This document shows positions 15,073 to 24,386 of a stretch of DNA of 35,111 bases, piece by piece. The stretch's first letter is position 1. Each line of letters starts with the position of its first letter. A program made the position numbers and the translations under genes. The notes beneath the pieces were generated by a model that did no database searches, had not been told where the DNA came from, and saw only the letters and a program-made list of their open reading frames with translations. Source of the stretch: an uncultured Treponema sp. (GTDB lineage: Bacteria > Spirochaetota > Spirochaetia > Treponematales > Treponemataceae). The stretch is taken from contig CAMJNC010000006.1 in assembly GCA_946407195.1 (NCBI GenBank), positions 1 through 35,111 of the forward strand, given 5' to 3'.

Positions 15073-16269
15073 ATGAAAAAGCATCTTATTAATACAGCAG
15101 TTTTAGTTTTATCAGTAGCAGCCGCATTTACCCTGGTTTCCTGTAAAACTAAAAAATCTAAATACGTAAAGGTTGGTCTTCTGCATTCTCTTACCGGAAC
15201 CATGTCTATAAGCGAAATTGGTGTCCGCGATGCAGAGCTGCTTGCCATTAAAGAACTTAACGAAGCAGGAGGTGTGCTTGGCTGCCAGATAAAAGTTGTA
15301 GAAGAAGACGGAAAAAGTAACCCGCGCATGTTTGCAGAAAAAGCACGCAAGCTTCTGGAAGAGGATAAGGTTGCAACAATTTTCGGCTGCTGGACCTCTG
15401 ACTCGCGAAAGGCTGTAAAGCCAGTTCTGGAAGAGGACTACGGTCTTTTGTGGTATCCGCTGCAATACGAAGGCTTTGAAGCAAGCCCGAACATTATGTA
15501 CATGGGTGCCGCTCCAAATCAGCAGGTTGTTCCTGCCATAGATTACTGTGTAAAAAATCTTGGAAAAAACTTTTACCTTCTTGGCAGCGATTATGTTTTT
15601 CCTCGTACTGCAAATGCAATTATCAAGGCTCAGCTTAAACACCTTGGCGCAAACTGTATCGCAGAAACTTATGTTCCAATGCACGAGTCTGATTTTAACC
15701 AGATTGTAAAAGAAATCAAAAAGCTTAAGCCTGATGTAATTATAAACACTTTAAACGGAAGCTCAAATCAGTCGTTCTTCTCTCAGTTAAAATATTCCGG
15801 TATAGAAGCTGATGATATTCCTGTAATGAGTTTTTCTGTTTCCGACAGCGAAATTAAATCCATTGGTATAGACAAGCTTAAAGGACACTATGTTGCATGG
15901 AATTATTTTGAGTCTACTGCAACTGCAAAAAACACAAGATTTGTAAATGCCTACAAACAGGAGTTCGGTACAAATACTGCTGTAGGAGACCCCGAAGAAG
16001 CTGCTTACATTGCAGTTAATCTCTGGGCTTCTGCATGTACCCGCGCCGGCACCTTTGATGTTGAGCCTGTAAGAATTGCCGCAAAGGGACTCAGCTGCAT
16101 TGCACCGGAAGGTATTGTTACAATTGAAAGCTCAAATCAGCATTTGAATAAAATAACAAGAATTGGAAAAATAAACGGAAAAGGTCAGATAGATGAATTG
16201 TATGCTTCTCCGGAAGCTGTTCGTCCGGACCCCTACCTCAGCACTTACGCCTGGGCCCGCGGACTTTAG
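15073..16269 (+). CDS. UrtA-like substrate-binding lipoprotein (urea/short-chain amide family)
   Basis: Periplasmic binding protein of the UrtA/AmiC type (Peripla_BP_5). Lipobox TLVSC with C24 as lipid site; then VKVGLLHSLTGTMSISE, the ligand-binding start of this family, followed by EIGVRDAELLAIKELNEAGG, IFGCWTSDSRKAVKPVLE and LLWYPLQYEGFE, all typical of UrtA. The length of 398 aa is slightly short for UrtA. No urt permease or ATPase gene is present nearby, so it may serve as a ligand sensor rather than a transporter part. It follows the cyclase gene by 22 nt with a GGAG sequence in the gap, and its stop overlaps by 4 nt the stop of the convergent GGDEF-EAL gene. Urea as ligand is inferred from family only. 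Confidence 0.85.
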   Translation: MKKHLINTAVLVLSVAAAFTLVSCKTKKSKYVKVGLLHSLTGTMSISEIGVRDAELLAIKELNEAGGVLGCQIKVVEEDGKSNPRMFAEKARKLLEEDKVATIFGCWTSDSRKAVKPVLEEDYGLLWYPLQYEGFEASPNIMYMGAAPNQQVVPAIDYCVKNLGKNFYLLGSDYVFPRTANAIIKAQLKHLGANCIAETYVPMHESDFNQIVKEIKKLKPDVIINTLNGSSNQSFFSQLKYSGIEADDIPVMSFSVSDSEIKSIGIDKLKGHYVAWNYFESTATAKNTRFVNAYKQEFGTNTAVGDPEEAAYIAVNLWASACTRAGTFDVEPVRIAAKGLSCIAPEGIVTIESSNQHLNKITRIGKINGKGQIDELYASPEAVRPDPYLSTYAWARGL

Positions 16270-19184
16270 ATTCTTACATTATCTGCAAGCGTTGTATTCT
16301 TTTCAACATCTTCTTTCTTTGCGTAAAGATGCGGTAAGGTAACTGCGACCTTTGTTCCCTTACCCAGCTCACTTGTAATTTCAATTGTTCCATTCATAAG
16401 CGAAAGAAGGGTCTTTGCAATACTCAAACCAAGTCCGGCACTTGGAATTTGTGAGTTAATATCATTATCCTCGCGGGCAAAGCTTTTGCAGATATACGGT
16501 AAGAACTCCTCGGAAATGCCGATTCCTGTATCCTCGCAGTAAAAGATAATATTACATTCATTTTCAAGCTCATTTGAAACCTGTTTAAGGCCAAAGCGAA
16601 TTTTTCCGCCCTTTGGAGTATATTTTATTGCGTTTTGAAGAACATGCATAACAACATCGGTTGTATGAATTACATCCTGATAAATATACGGATAGTTTAT
16701 GTCCTTCCAGTATTCAACCTCAATGCCCTTCTCTTTTGCATTCTGTTCTATAAGCGCATAGATTTTTTCTACAGCATCTGTAAGGTCTGTTGGAGTCTCA
16801 TTAAATATAATTTCTTCGTTCTCCATCTGAACCAGTTCAGTTACGCTGTTTATAAATGAGAGCATATGCTCCTGTGTTTTTTCTATACCCTTTACTGCCT
16901 TTTCCGAAGCCTGAGTTACAGTTCCGGACTTTTTAACCTCATTTGTTATATCAATCATTTTCTGCATATCGTTGAGAATATTCTGTGCTACATTCTGCAT
17001 AAAAATATTCTTTGCACGATTTGCATTTGAGGCTAAATCTGCAGTTCTCTGTAATTCAATTTTGCGGACAAGCTCAGCTTCTGCCTCTGCCTTTGACCGC
17101 TCTTCCATTGTAATGTCGTTTAAGAATACGTAGAAAATGTCGCCGTAATTTTTGGTTTTTACAAAGCGGCCGTAATCCTTTACATATTTTACAGTACCGT
17201 CCTTACATCTGATTCTGTATTCTACATAATCAATATTGTTTTCTTCGGTAATCTGCATGTCTATGCTTCGCTGAACGCGGGTAAAATCATCCGGATGTAC
17301 AATACCACAGAACGAGTTACCAACAAACTCACGGAACTCCTCTGCAGTCTTACAGCCATACATTTTAATAAGCTCTGTATTAAAGGAAATCAGCTCAAGA
17401 GCACCGTCTGCATGGTAAGAGAAAAAGCCTCCAGGAATTCCTTCTGCAACCTCGTTGGCCGCAATAAGCATATTTTCGCTGAGAACAGTCTGTTCGCCAG
17501 TGCTTTCTTTAAGATGTATTCTGCCTGTAGAAACTACCGAAGACTTTTTAAGGTAGGCTTCAAAATCGTGGCAGGAAAGCGGCTTAGAAAAATAAAAGCC
17601 CTGAATATAATCGCAGCCAAGGGTCTTTAAAATCTTATACTGCTCAATAGTTTCGGCACCCTCTGCAATGGTCAAAAGCCCCATGCGGTGTGCCATTTTA
17701 ATAATATTTTCTATAACAATTTCGTTCTTTATGATATTTCGAACAAAGCTGATATCAAGCTTAAGAATATTTAACGGGAAGGTAGCCAGAGAACCAAGAG
17801 AAGAATAACCTGAACCAAAGTCATCCATCTCAATTGAAAAGCCCATATTCTGAGTCCTTTTTACCTGCGAAATAATCAGGTCTGTATTTTCAGAATACAA
17901 AGATTCAGTTACTTCCATATGAAGCAGACTGTGGTCTACGTTATATTTGTCTATAATCTTATACTGCTTTTCAATACAACCCTCTTCCATAAAGTCTCGT
18001 CGCGAAACGTTTACAGAAATTGGAACCAGAGGAAGCCCGTCCTGTTCCCAGCGCTTTATATCCTTACAAACCTGTTCAAGAACAAAGGTGTCCAGCTTTG
18101 TAATAAAGCCGTTGCGTTCGAAAAGAGGAATAAAGCTTGCCGGAGACATAAAGCCATATTCTGGATGATTCCAGCGAACAAGCGCTTCGGCTCCTGCAAT
18201 ATTGCCGGAAACTGTTTCATGCTTTGGCTGATAGAATACCTGGAACTGACTTTCTTCAAGAGCACGCTCCATGGTCTCTATAATTCTCTGTTCATTTAAA
18301 AGCTGATTCTGAAGTTCATCTTCAAAGAAGGCCAGGTTTTTGCCATATTTACCCTTAATTGCACCGATAGAAAGGAATGCACGGTCGCAGCAGATAACCA
18401 GAGGAAGCTCGCAGTCTATTGGTGCGTAAACACCCATCTTTACAATCTGGTGTGGAATAGGTGCCCTGTCGAGAATTAATTTTACAATATGGCTAAGACG
18501 TTCTTTATCTACCTTTTCATTGTATTCATAAAAAAGAATAAACTGATCTCCACCATAACGGCCGGCTATACCTGCAGGCATTGCCTTCATCATTTCCCGT
18601 GCAGAATAAGCAAGGAACTCGTTACATTTTTCTACACCATAAAGGCTGTTTGAAGATTTAAAATTATCAAAATCAAATGCAATTATACAGAAGTTCTTTT
18701 CGCGGTTGTGGCTTATAAACTCTTCAACCTTAAGCAGAAAAGCTTTGCGGGTAAAAAGACCAGTAAGCTCATCGCGTTCAAGCTCATCAATTGCTTTATT
18801 TGCAAGATTAAGTTTTATTGTAGTTTTAAGACGGTTTAATACACGGCGGCTGTCATATGGCTTTTTAAGAAAGTCTGTTACATCCAGATCCAGAAGCTGA
18901 TTTTCAAGCTCGGAATTATCTATATCTGTGCTTATTAATACCGGGAACTTTTCTGTAGGAATAAAGCTTCGTAACTGCTGAACTATAGCAGCTGCCTCGC
19001 GGATTTCAATAATTGCTGTGGCTATATCCTGCAGATTTTCTTTGATAAACGAAAAAGCCTGTTCTGGGGTTGTGGTAACTACTTGATGAAATGGAGAAAT
19101 AATCTGAACTAATTCAGATTTATTTGCCTCGTTGCTTTCAACTAAGAGAATCTTAAATTTTTCGTTACTCTCGTGTATACCCAT
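16266..19184 (-). CDS. Hybrid receiver-GGDEF-EAL-PAS-kinase-like protein with substituted signature residues
   Basis: Predicted cytosolic c-di-GMP hub. Domains in order: receiver (11-127), GGDEF (about 140-275), EAL (about 305-550), PAS (about 575-690), dimerisation helix and HATPase (about 705-955). The receiver has Glu60 (AIIEI) where Asp is phosphorylated, while Lys108 remains. The GGDEF motif reads GGDQF. The EAL domain looks active: EALVRW, SVNVS, EVTES, DDFGSGYSS, EGAET. The helix that should carry the phospho-His (HEIRTP) reads AQNILND, yet the ATP-binding boxes NAIKYTP, DTGIGI and GLGLSIA are intact. So phosphodiesterase activity is likely, cyclase activity doubtful and His phosphorylation impossible at the usual site. 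The start ATG at 19184 has only a weak Shine-Dalgarno. Convergent with the UrtA-like gene. Confidence 0.9.
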   Translation of the reverse strand: MGIHESNEKFKILLVESNEANKSELVQIISPFHQVVTTTPEQAFSFIKENLQDIATAIIEIREAAAIVQQLRSFIPTEKFPVLISTDIDNSELENQLLDLDVTDFLKKPYDSRRVLNRLKTTIKLNLANKAIDELERDELTGLFTRKAFLLKVEEFISHNREKNFCIIAFDFDNFKSSNSLYGVEKCNEFLAYSAREMMKAMPAGIAGRYGGDQFILFYEYNEKVDKERLSHIVKLILDRAPIPHQIVKMGVYAPIDCELPLVICCDRAFLSIGAIKGKYGKNLAFFEDELQNQLLNEQRIIETMERALEESQFQVFYQPKHETVSGNIAGAEALVRWNHPEYGFMSPASFIPLFERNGFITKLDTFVLEQVCKDIKRWEQDGLPLVPISVNVSRRDFMEEGCIEKQYKIIDKYNVDHSLLHMEVTESLYSENTDLIISQVKRTQNMGFSIEMDDFGSGYSSLGSLATFPLNILKLDISFVRNIIKNEIVIENIIKMAHRMGLLTIAEGAETIEQYKILKTLGCDYIQGFYFSKPLSCHDFEAYLKKSSVVSTGRIHLKESTGEQTVLSENMLIAANEVAEGIPGGFFSYHADGALELISFNTELIKMYGCKTAEEFREFVGNSFCGIVHPDDFTRVQRSIDMQITEENNIDYVEYRIRCKDGTVKYVKDYGRFVKTKNYGDIFYVFLNDITMEERSKAEAEAELVRKIELQRTADLASNANRAKNIFMQNVAQNILNDMQKMIDITNEVKKSGTVTQASEKAVKGIEKTQEHMLSFINSVTELVQMENEEIIFNETPTDLTDAVEKIYALIEQNAKEKGIEVEYWKDINYPYIYQDVIHTTDVVMHVLQNAIKYTPKGGKIRFGLKQVSNELENECNIIFYCEDTGIGISEEFLPYICKSFAREDNDINSQIPSAGLGLSIAKTLLSLMNGTIEITSELGKGTKVAVTLPHLYAKKEDVEKNTTLADNVRI

Positions 19185-19208
19185 CTTTAGTATTACTGTA
19201 TCTCTTTA

Positions 19209-19236
19209 ATTATATCACACATTTTTTGCAATACAA
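19209..19236 (-). promoter_or_regulatory. Promoter of the hybrid GGDEF-EAL gene
   Basis: TTGTAT (19236-19231), 16-nt spacer and TATAAT (19214-19209) on the minus strand, with an extended TGA before the -10. Leader of about 18 nt to the ATG at 19184. Confidence 0.55.
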
Positions 19237-19288
19237 AAAATAATTTTCTGTTAGCAATATTCTAAATAGGTAGACTTTTTAATGAAAT

Positions 19289-19744
19289 TTAAGATTTTTT
19301 GATTTTATTTAAAAAGGCTGAGCAGCCTTCTACAATATCTTCGTAGGTCTGGTCAAAATTTCCTGTATACCACGGATCTGCAATATCACGTGTTTTTCCT
19401 GCAAAAGCAAGAAGACGCACAATTTTCTTTTTTGGATCCGGACCCCAGCAGCGGTTCATATAGAAAATATTCTCGTCATCCATTGCAACAAGGTAATCAT
19501 ATTTATTGTAATCATCCGGGCGAATCTGGCGGGCAGCACGACGCTCAAAAGGAATTCCCTGCTCACGAAGCTTCTGCCGGGTTCCATAATGCATATCGTT
19601 TCCAAGCTCTTCGCGGCTTGTTGCAGCTGATTCAATTAAAAACTCGTTTTCTAAACCAGCCTTTCGTACCATATCCTTCATTACAAATTCTGCCATAGGA
19701 GAGCGGCAGATATTTCCGTGACACACAAATAAGATTCGAGTCAT
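19289..19744 (-). CDS. Low-molecular-weight protein tyrosine phosphatase
   Basis: Removes phosphate from tyrosine in proteins, or acts in related arsenate-reductase-like roles. The P-loop CHGNICRS starts at C8, the nucleophile, and the catalytic Asp is in ADPWYTGNF near residue 123. At 151 aa it is full length. Last gene of a three-gene operon after gltX and the DUF1295 gene: ATG 19744 lies 15 nt after the DUF1295 stop, with AGGA in the gap. No tyrosine kinase partner is visible here. Confidence 0.93.
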   Translation of the reverse strand: MTRILFVCHGNICRSPMAEFVMKDMVRKAGLENEFLIESAATSREELGNDMHYGTRQKLREQGIPFERRAARQIRPDDYNKYDYLVAMDDENIFYMNRCWGPDPKKKIVRLLAFAGKTRDIADPWYTGNFDQTYEDIVEGCSAFLNKIKKS

Positions 19745-19759
19745 TTTTCCTGCCCCATT

Positions 19760-20611
19760 CTAAAACAGCATTCGTGTTGCTTTCTTATATTCTTCAAAGC
19801 CAGGCTTTCGAGACTGTCGTTTGTCTGCCATTGGAATACTTACAGAAAAGAACATAACAGTATTAACAAGCGCACCGCAAAGCAGCCACCATTTTCCGCC
19901 TAAAGCAAATACACTCGCAAGTCCAACTCCCCACCACATGAGAATTTCACAGGCATAATTTGGATGGCGGCTATGCTTCCATAAGCCGGTGCGGATAAAT
20001 CCGCCGGTTCCCTGAGCACGGAAGCGGTGCATCTGAATATCTGCAATTCCCTGGAATACAGCAGAGCACAAGCTTAGCAAAAGAAAAACAATGCAAAGCG
20101 GATTAAAGGCAGCCGCTGTATAAACAGCAGTAACAGCCGGTAAAACGCAGAGATAAACTACAATTGTAGGAAAAAGATGAATGCCTAAAAAGTTGATAAG
20201 CGGATAAGCGCGGCCGGTCTTTTCCTTGAGCATAACATAGCGCCAGTCCTGATACTCAAAGCTTTTAAAATTGTAAGCCCAGTTTGCAGTAAGACGCAGT
20301 GCCCAGAAAAGTACAACTGCAAAAAGCAGCCAGCTCAAAAGTCTGTCACTTCCTGCAGGAATGCACTTATACAACGCAACAGCAAGAATAACCGGAGGCT
20401 GTACGCTCCAGTATGGATCATAAACAGAAGCATTGCCAAAAATCAGGCTAAAAAGAAAAACCAGCGCAGTTGCAGCTACATCAGCCAGCAGCAACGCTGC
20501 CTCAACAGAAAAGCTTTTACGGAAATAGTTATAGGCTAAGATTCCGCCAAAGGCAGCAATAACGTAAACAACAATTATTACTGCCAGTGACAATGTTCTG
20601 TTCTTAATCAT
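19760..20611 (-). CDS. DUF1295 family integral membrane protein (steroid reductase / isoprenylcysteine methyltransferase fold)
   Basis: Seven or so membrane helices, beginning with SLAVIIVVYVIAAFGGILAY. Family marks are SVYDPYWSVQPP in the first half and the conserved GLWKHSRHPNYACEILMWWG near residue 215, which in this superfamily lines the cofactor site. The members are related to 3-oxo-5-alpha-steroid 4-dehydrogenase; the bacterial substrates are mostly unknown, presumably a lipid. 283 aa is typical. Starts only 4 nt after the gltX stop and is followed by the phosphatase gene at 15 nt spacing, so all three share one transcript. Gene calling secure, function not. Confidence 0.85.
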   Translation of the reverse strand: MIKNRTLSLAVIIVVYVIAAFGGILAYNYFRKSFSVEAALLLADVAATALVFLFSLIFGNASVYDPYWSVQPPVILAVALYKCIPAGSDRLLSWLLFAVVLFWALRLTANWAYNFKSFEYQDWRYVMLKEKTGRAYPLINFLGIHLFPTIVVYLCVLPAVTAVYTAAAFNPLCIVFLLLSLCSAVFQGIADIQMHRFRAQGTGGFIRTGLWKHSRHPNYACEILMWWGVGLASVFALGGKWWLLCGALVNTVMFFSVSIPMADKRQSRKPGFEEYKKATRMLF

Positions 20612-20615
20612 AAGG

Positions 20616-22187
20616 CTAGAGTGCTGCTAAAGTGCGTTCGATTCTTGCGAGAGACTTTTCTTCGCCAAGAACCAGAATAGAACCGATGAGCGGAGGAGAA
20701 ACACGGCTGCCTGTTACTGCCATACGAATTGGCATCATAAAGTCACCGAGCTTAATTCCCATTGCTTCTGCTTTTGCCTTAGCAAGGTTTTCTGCACCCT
20801 CATGGTCGAGGTTGAAGCACTGATGTACAAAGTCTTTTGCAGCTTCAAGTACTTCCTTAGTTTTTGCAGCATCGAGTTTTTTAGGAATAATCTGTTCTGC
20901 AGGAGGAACAGCAGGCTCTGTAAACATAAAGTGAACCATTTCAGCAGCTTCTGTTAAGAACTTAAGACGTTCTTGAATAAGAGGCATAAGTCCCATAAGT
21001 GTTTTTTCAACATCTTCTGAACTCATGTTCATGCTCTTGTCTACACAGTAAGGCTTTCCATCTTCGCCGAGAGCGACACCAGAGAACTCAGGACCAACAT
21101 TTGGTTTTGGCTGTGGGTTTTCCGGATTAATTTCAAGAGTAGCATCACCGGTACCTGTAATAAACGGAAGGGTCCATTTGTAAAGCTCTTCTGTAGAAAG
21201 CTGACGGATATAGTTAGCATTGAAATATTCAAGCTTCTTGTAGTCAAATACAGCTGGAGCCTTGTTAAGGTGCTCAAGCTTAAATGCCTTTGCAAGCTCA
21301 TCGAGAGTATAGAACTCTTTTCCTTCCTCGTAAGAACAACCAAGCATAGCAACGTAGTTTACAATAGCCTGTGGGAGGTAACCGCGTGCACGGAACTCGT
21401 TCAAAGAAGTTGAACCGTGGCGCTTTGAAAGCTTCTTTCCGTCTGCACCGTTTACCATTGGAAGGTGACAGAACTCCGGATGCTCCCAGCCGAAAGCGCG
21501 GTACATCTGAACGTGGAGTGGAGTTGAAGGAATCCATTCCTGAGCTCGCATTACATGGCTGATTTTCATAAAGTGGTCATCAACAATGTTTGCAAGGTGA
21601 TAGGTTGGGAAGCCGTCGCTCTTAAGCAAAACCGGGTCTGGAGAAATATCTTCGTTCTTCCATACAATGTCGCCAAGAAGGTGGTCGCTGAACTTAGTCT
21701 CGCCTTCCATTGGAACCTTAAGACGGATTACATAAGGCTTTCCTGCGTCGAGATTAGCCTTTACTTCTTCCGGAGTAAGGTGACGGCAGTTGCGGTCGTA
21801 ACCAGGAGCCATCTTATTTTCTGTCTGAATCTTGCGGATGCGGTCGAGGCGCTCTGCATCACAGAAGCAGTAGTAAGCCTCTCCCTTTTCTACGAGTTCA
21901 TAAGCATATTTCTTGTAAAGCTCAAAGCGTTCGCTCTGAACATAAGGGCCGTATTCGCCACCCTTCTTTCCGCCTTCATCCCAGTCGATTCCAAGCCAAT
22001 CCATTGTATCGTAAAGGTTTTGAACATATTTTTCGTCGTAACGGGTGCGGTCTGTATCTTCCAGACGCAAAATAAACTTACCACCCTGGCTTTTTGCAAA
22101 AAGATAATTAAAAAGTGCAGTGCGTACACCACCAATGTGCTGCATTCCTGTAGGGGAAGGAGCGTAACGAACTCTAACTTCTGCCAT
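20616..22187 (-). CDS. gltX: Glutamyl-tRNA synthetase
   Basis: Charges tRNA-Glu with glutamate; class I synthetase. The HIGH signature is in APSPTGMQHIGG (residues 8-19) and the KMSKS counterpart is KKLSKRHG near 250. The tRNA-binding anticodon domain fills the C-terminal third, with an extra loop around 355-395 (NPENPQPKPNVGPEFSG) that looks lineage-specific. I start at ATG 22187 (MAEVRVRYAPSP), preceded by GAGG at a 6-nt distance, rather than at the ATG 12 nt further upstream. Whether it discriminates tRNA-Glu from tRNA-Gln cannot be read here. First gene of the gltX/DUF1295/phosphatase operon, with a promoter at 22249-22221. Confidence 0.97.
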   Translation of the reverse strand: MAEVRVRYAPSPTGMQHIGGVRTALFNYLFAKSQGGKFILRLEDTDRTRYDEKYVQNLYDTMDWLGIDWDEGGKKGGEYGPYVQSERFELYKKYAYELVEKGEAYYCFCDAERLDRIRKIQTENKMAPGYDRNCRHLTPEEVKANLDAGKPYVIRLKVPMEGETKFSDHLLGDIVWKNEDISPDPVLLKSDGFPTYHLANIVDDHFMKISHVMRAQEWIPSTPLHVQMYRAFGWEHPEFCHLPMVNGADGKKLSKRHGSTSLNEFRARGYLPQAIVNYVAMLGCSYEEGKEFYTLDELAKAFKLEHLNKAPAVFDYKKLEYFNANYIRQLSTEELYKWTLPFITGTGDATLEINPENPQPKPNVGPEFSGVALGEDGKPYCVDKSMNMSSEDVEKTLMGLMPLIQERLKFLTEAAEMVHFMFTEPAVPPAEQIIPKKLDAAKTKEVLEAAKDFVHQCFNLDHEGAENLAKAKAEAMGIKLGDFMMPIRMAVTGSRVSPPLIGSILVLGEEKSLARIERTLAAL

Positions 22188-22220
22188 AAAAAACCTCATT
22201 TATATAGAAAATAATGATTG

Positions 22221-22249
22221 ATTATAATGATTTTGCTGATTACTCGCAA
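22221..22249 (-). promoter_or_regulatory. Promoter of gltX
   Basis: TTGCGA (22249-22244), 17-nt spacer, TATAAT (22226-22221) on the minus strand; leader of about 25 nt ending in the GAGG ribosome-binding site. Confidence 0.65.
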
Positions 22250-22335
22250 TACAAAAGGCTAAGACTTTCACTTAATGCCAGTTCCGTAGCTTTGAATCAT
22301 ATCAAAAAAAACTTCCCTTATTTAAAAACTTACTT

Positions 22336-22341
22336 TATAAT
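22336..22341 (+). promoter_or_regulatory. -10 box of the chemotaxis receptor gene
   Basis: TATAAT 41 nt before the ATG. The -35 region is poor, and no FliA (sigma-28) type box was found, so motility-specific control is not supported by sequence. Confidence 0.4.
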
Positions 22342-22382
22342 GAAACAATGTAGATATTTATACACAAAATAGGAGAAAATTT

Positions 22383-24266
22383 ATGCACTCAAATAAAACA
22401 TACGCGAATGGCATCTATGTTCCGTGGTACGGATACTTAATGATATTCCTTCTATACGTAACACCACTTATTCTGATGACGCCTGTCGCTTTATTAACAG
22501 GCCTTTTATCTATGAATGAGTTTGGCTTGATTTTTACTTCACCATTAATCAACGCGCTTGCTGTTTTAATTTTTATTTTGGGTGGCACGATGAGTTTCAT
22601 GCTTCGCAGAATCATTAAAAATGCTAAGCTGGATGAAGATGGAATAAAGAAATTCAACAAGCAGCTTAAGCTTATTGACCTTTTAAACATTGTTTTCCCT
22701 ATTGCTTCGATCTTTCTTTTTGGTGAAGTGATGGATTCTTTCATGAAAAGTCATTCCATTAAGCTTGCTGCATTCCAGGGAGGCGACGCCGGTTTTTTCG
22801 TTCCTCTTATGCTTATTGGAACCATCTTTGACGTAAGCCTTTTGTTCTACATTCTTCATATACGAATTATCGAACCAAGACTCTATATAATTCCATTCTC
22901 AAGCAAGGAATTGCCTCTCAATATTTTCCAGAGAAACGTACTTACCCTTTCCTTTGCACTTCTTGGAGCAATCTTCCTTATTATCGTTACACTTTCACCT
23001 GCAAACCTTGCCGGTGGCTCTGCTGTAATCTACAAAAAAATAACTCCAATTATTATTTACAGTGTATTCTATTTTGCACTTACAACCTTCCTGCTTACTT
23101 CAGATATCAAGCAGTGTTTAAAGCAGATTGCAACTGTTACAGAGGCTCTTTCTGAGAAGGATTATACTGTAGGTGACAGTAAAGCTACTCACCGAAGTGA
23201 ATTAGGTATTATTATTGAACGAATCAACACCTTCAAAAATCAGGCTGCTGCAATTCTTCATGATATTGACGTTTCTACAAAGAAGACTTCTAATCAGTCA
23301 GATGATCTTGTTCACAACATGGATCTTACAAAAGACAATGTTGCAAGCATTGTTGAATCACTTACCAGCATCAGCCAGGAAATTGAAAATCAGTCTGCAG
23401 GTGTAGAAGAATCTAACTCTTCTATCGAGCAGATTATGGGTAACATCCGCTCTCTCAATAATTCCATTGAATCTCAGGCTGCAGGTGTAACACAGTCTTC
23501 TGCTGCAGTTGAAGAAATGGTTGCAAACATCCAGAGCGTTTCTCAGATTCTTGAAAAAAACAATCTGGTTGTAAATGCACTTACAGAAGCCGCAGAAAAA
23601 GGACAGGCACAGGTTAAGACAGCCGTTACAACAGCTGATGGAGTTCTTCAGCAGTCTGCCGGTATTCTTCAGGCTTCAAGTATCATTCAGAGTATTGCAA
23701 GCCGCACTAACCTTCTCGCTATGAACGCCGCAATTGAGTCTGCTCATGCCGGTGAAGCAGGTAAGGGATTCGCGGTAGTTGCCGAAGAAATTCGTAAGCT
23801 TGCAGAACAGTCTGGTGAACAGAGTAAGGCTATTGATGAAAATCTCCGTGCTCTTTCAGAAGCAATTGCCGGAATCACAACTGATATTAATCACGTACAG
23901 TCAGCCTTCGAAAACATCTATGAGCTTTCTCAGAAGGTTCGTGAACAGGAAACTGTTATTGCCAACGCTATGGATGAACAGACTGCAGGTAACCAGCAGG
24001 TGCTTGAAGCAATGCGTTCAATCAGCGATACAACTTCGGAAGTAAAGAATGGTTCTGCAGAAATGCTTATTGGTGGAGAACAGATTCTCAAGGAAATGAA
24101 AGCCCTTTCTGAAGTTACAAGAATTATTTCTGATAATATGACTCAGATTAATGACTTCTCTCAGCAGATTACTGATGCTATAACTGTTACTACTGCTTCT
24201 ACAAACAGCACTCAGGAAAATCTCCAGACTCTGTTGAAAGAACTGAGTATGTTCAAGCTGCAATAG
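22383..24266 (+). CDS. Methyl-accepting chemotaxis protein with a six-helix membrane sensor
   Basis: Chemoreceptor that signals to CheA/CheW. The N-terminal 240 residues have about six hydrophobic helices (starting near 16, 56, 97, 138, 185 and 221) and no large periplasmic domain, so the input is probably sensed within the membrane or cytoplasm. A HAMP-like stretch follows (about 240-290), then a long coiled coil with the highly conserved hairpin tip [20 protein letters not shown] near 442-461 and [13 protein letters not shown]. Several E-Q-A methylation-type helices flank it. No C-terminal CheR-binding pentapeptide is visible. AGGAGA lies 6 nt before the ATG. A strong terminator follows, so it is monocistronic. 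Confidence 0.94.
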   Translation: MHSNKTYANGIYVPWYGYLMIFLLYVTPLILMTPVALLTGLLSMNEFGLIFTSPLINALAVLIFILGGTMSFMLRRIIKNAKLDEDGIKKFNKQLKLIDLLNIVFPIASIFLFGEVMDSFMKSHSIKLAAFQGGDAGFFVPLMLIGTIFDVSLLFYILHIRIIEPRLYIIPFSSKELPLNIFQRNVLTLSFALLGAIFLIIVTLSPANLAGGSAVIYKKITPIIIYSVFYFALTTFLLTSDIKQCLKQIATVTEALSEKDYTVGDSKATHRSELGIIIERINTFKNQAAAILHDIDVSTKKTSNQSDDLVHNMDLTKDNVASIVESLTSISQEIENQSAGVEESNSSIEQIMGNIRSLNNSIESQAAGVTQSSAAVEEMVANIQSVSQILEKNNLVVNALTEAAEKGQAQVKTAVTTADGVLQQSAGILQASSIIQSIASRTNLLAMNAAIESAHAGEAGKGFAVVAEEIRKLAEQSGEQSKAIDENLRALSEAIAGITTDINHVQSAFENIYELSQKVREQETVIANAMDEQTAGNQQVLEAMRSISDTTSEVKNGSAEMLIGGEQILKEMKALSEVTRIISDNMTQINDFSQQITDAITVTTASTNSTQENLQTLLKELSMFKLQ

Positions 24267-24302
24267 TATATAAATACTTAAGCAAATTCAGCTGAATTGA
24301 GA

Positions 24303-24331
24303 AAGGTGGTTGCGTAAACCACCTTTTTTTT
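24303..24331 (+). terminator. Rho-independent terminator after the chemoreceptor gene
   Basis: Perfect 9-bp stem AAGGTGGTT / AACCACCTT with a 5-nt loop GCGTA, running into eight T. The stem shares GGTGGTT/AACCACC with the dispersed palindromic repeats. Confidence 0.92.
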
Positions 24332-24363
24332 GTTTCGATACGGCTATCGCCTACTCATCAAAC
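24332..24363. repeat. Degenerate copy of the palindromic repeat upstream of dnaE
   Basis: GTTTCGATACGGCTATCGCC followed by TACTCATCAAAC, in reverse orientation. The inner stem GGC-GATA-GCC is intact; the outer arm is reduced to GTTT/AAAC. It lies directly after the terminator and before the dnaE promoter. Confidence 0.65.
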
Positions 24364-24371
24364 GGATTCTA

Positions 24372-24380
24372 TGTTATACT
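24372..24380 (+). promoter_or_regulatory. Extended -10 promoter of dnaE, apparently leaderless
   Basis: TGT followed by TATACT (24375-24380), then 6 nt and the ATG at 24387. No -35 is visible and no Shine-Dalgarno precedes the ATG; the start codon falls on the expected +1. Confidence 0.5.
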
Positions 24381-24386
24381 GTAAGT

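Noticed and set aside
22188-22382. Riboswitch or sigma-28 promoter before the chemoreceptor
   Set aside because: No conserved riboswitch core or FliA consensus was recognised; only a -10 box and a Shine-Dalgarno sequence are supported.
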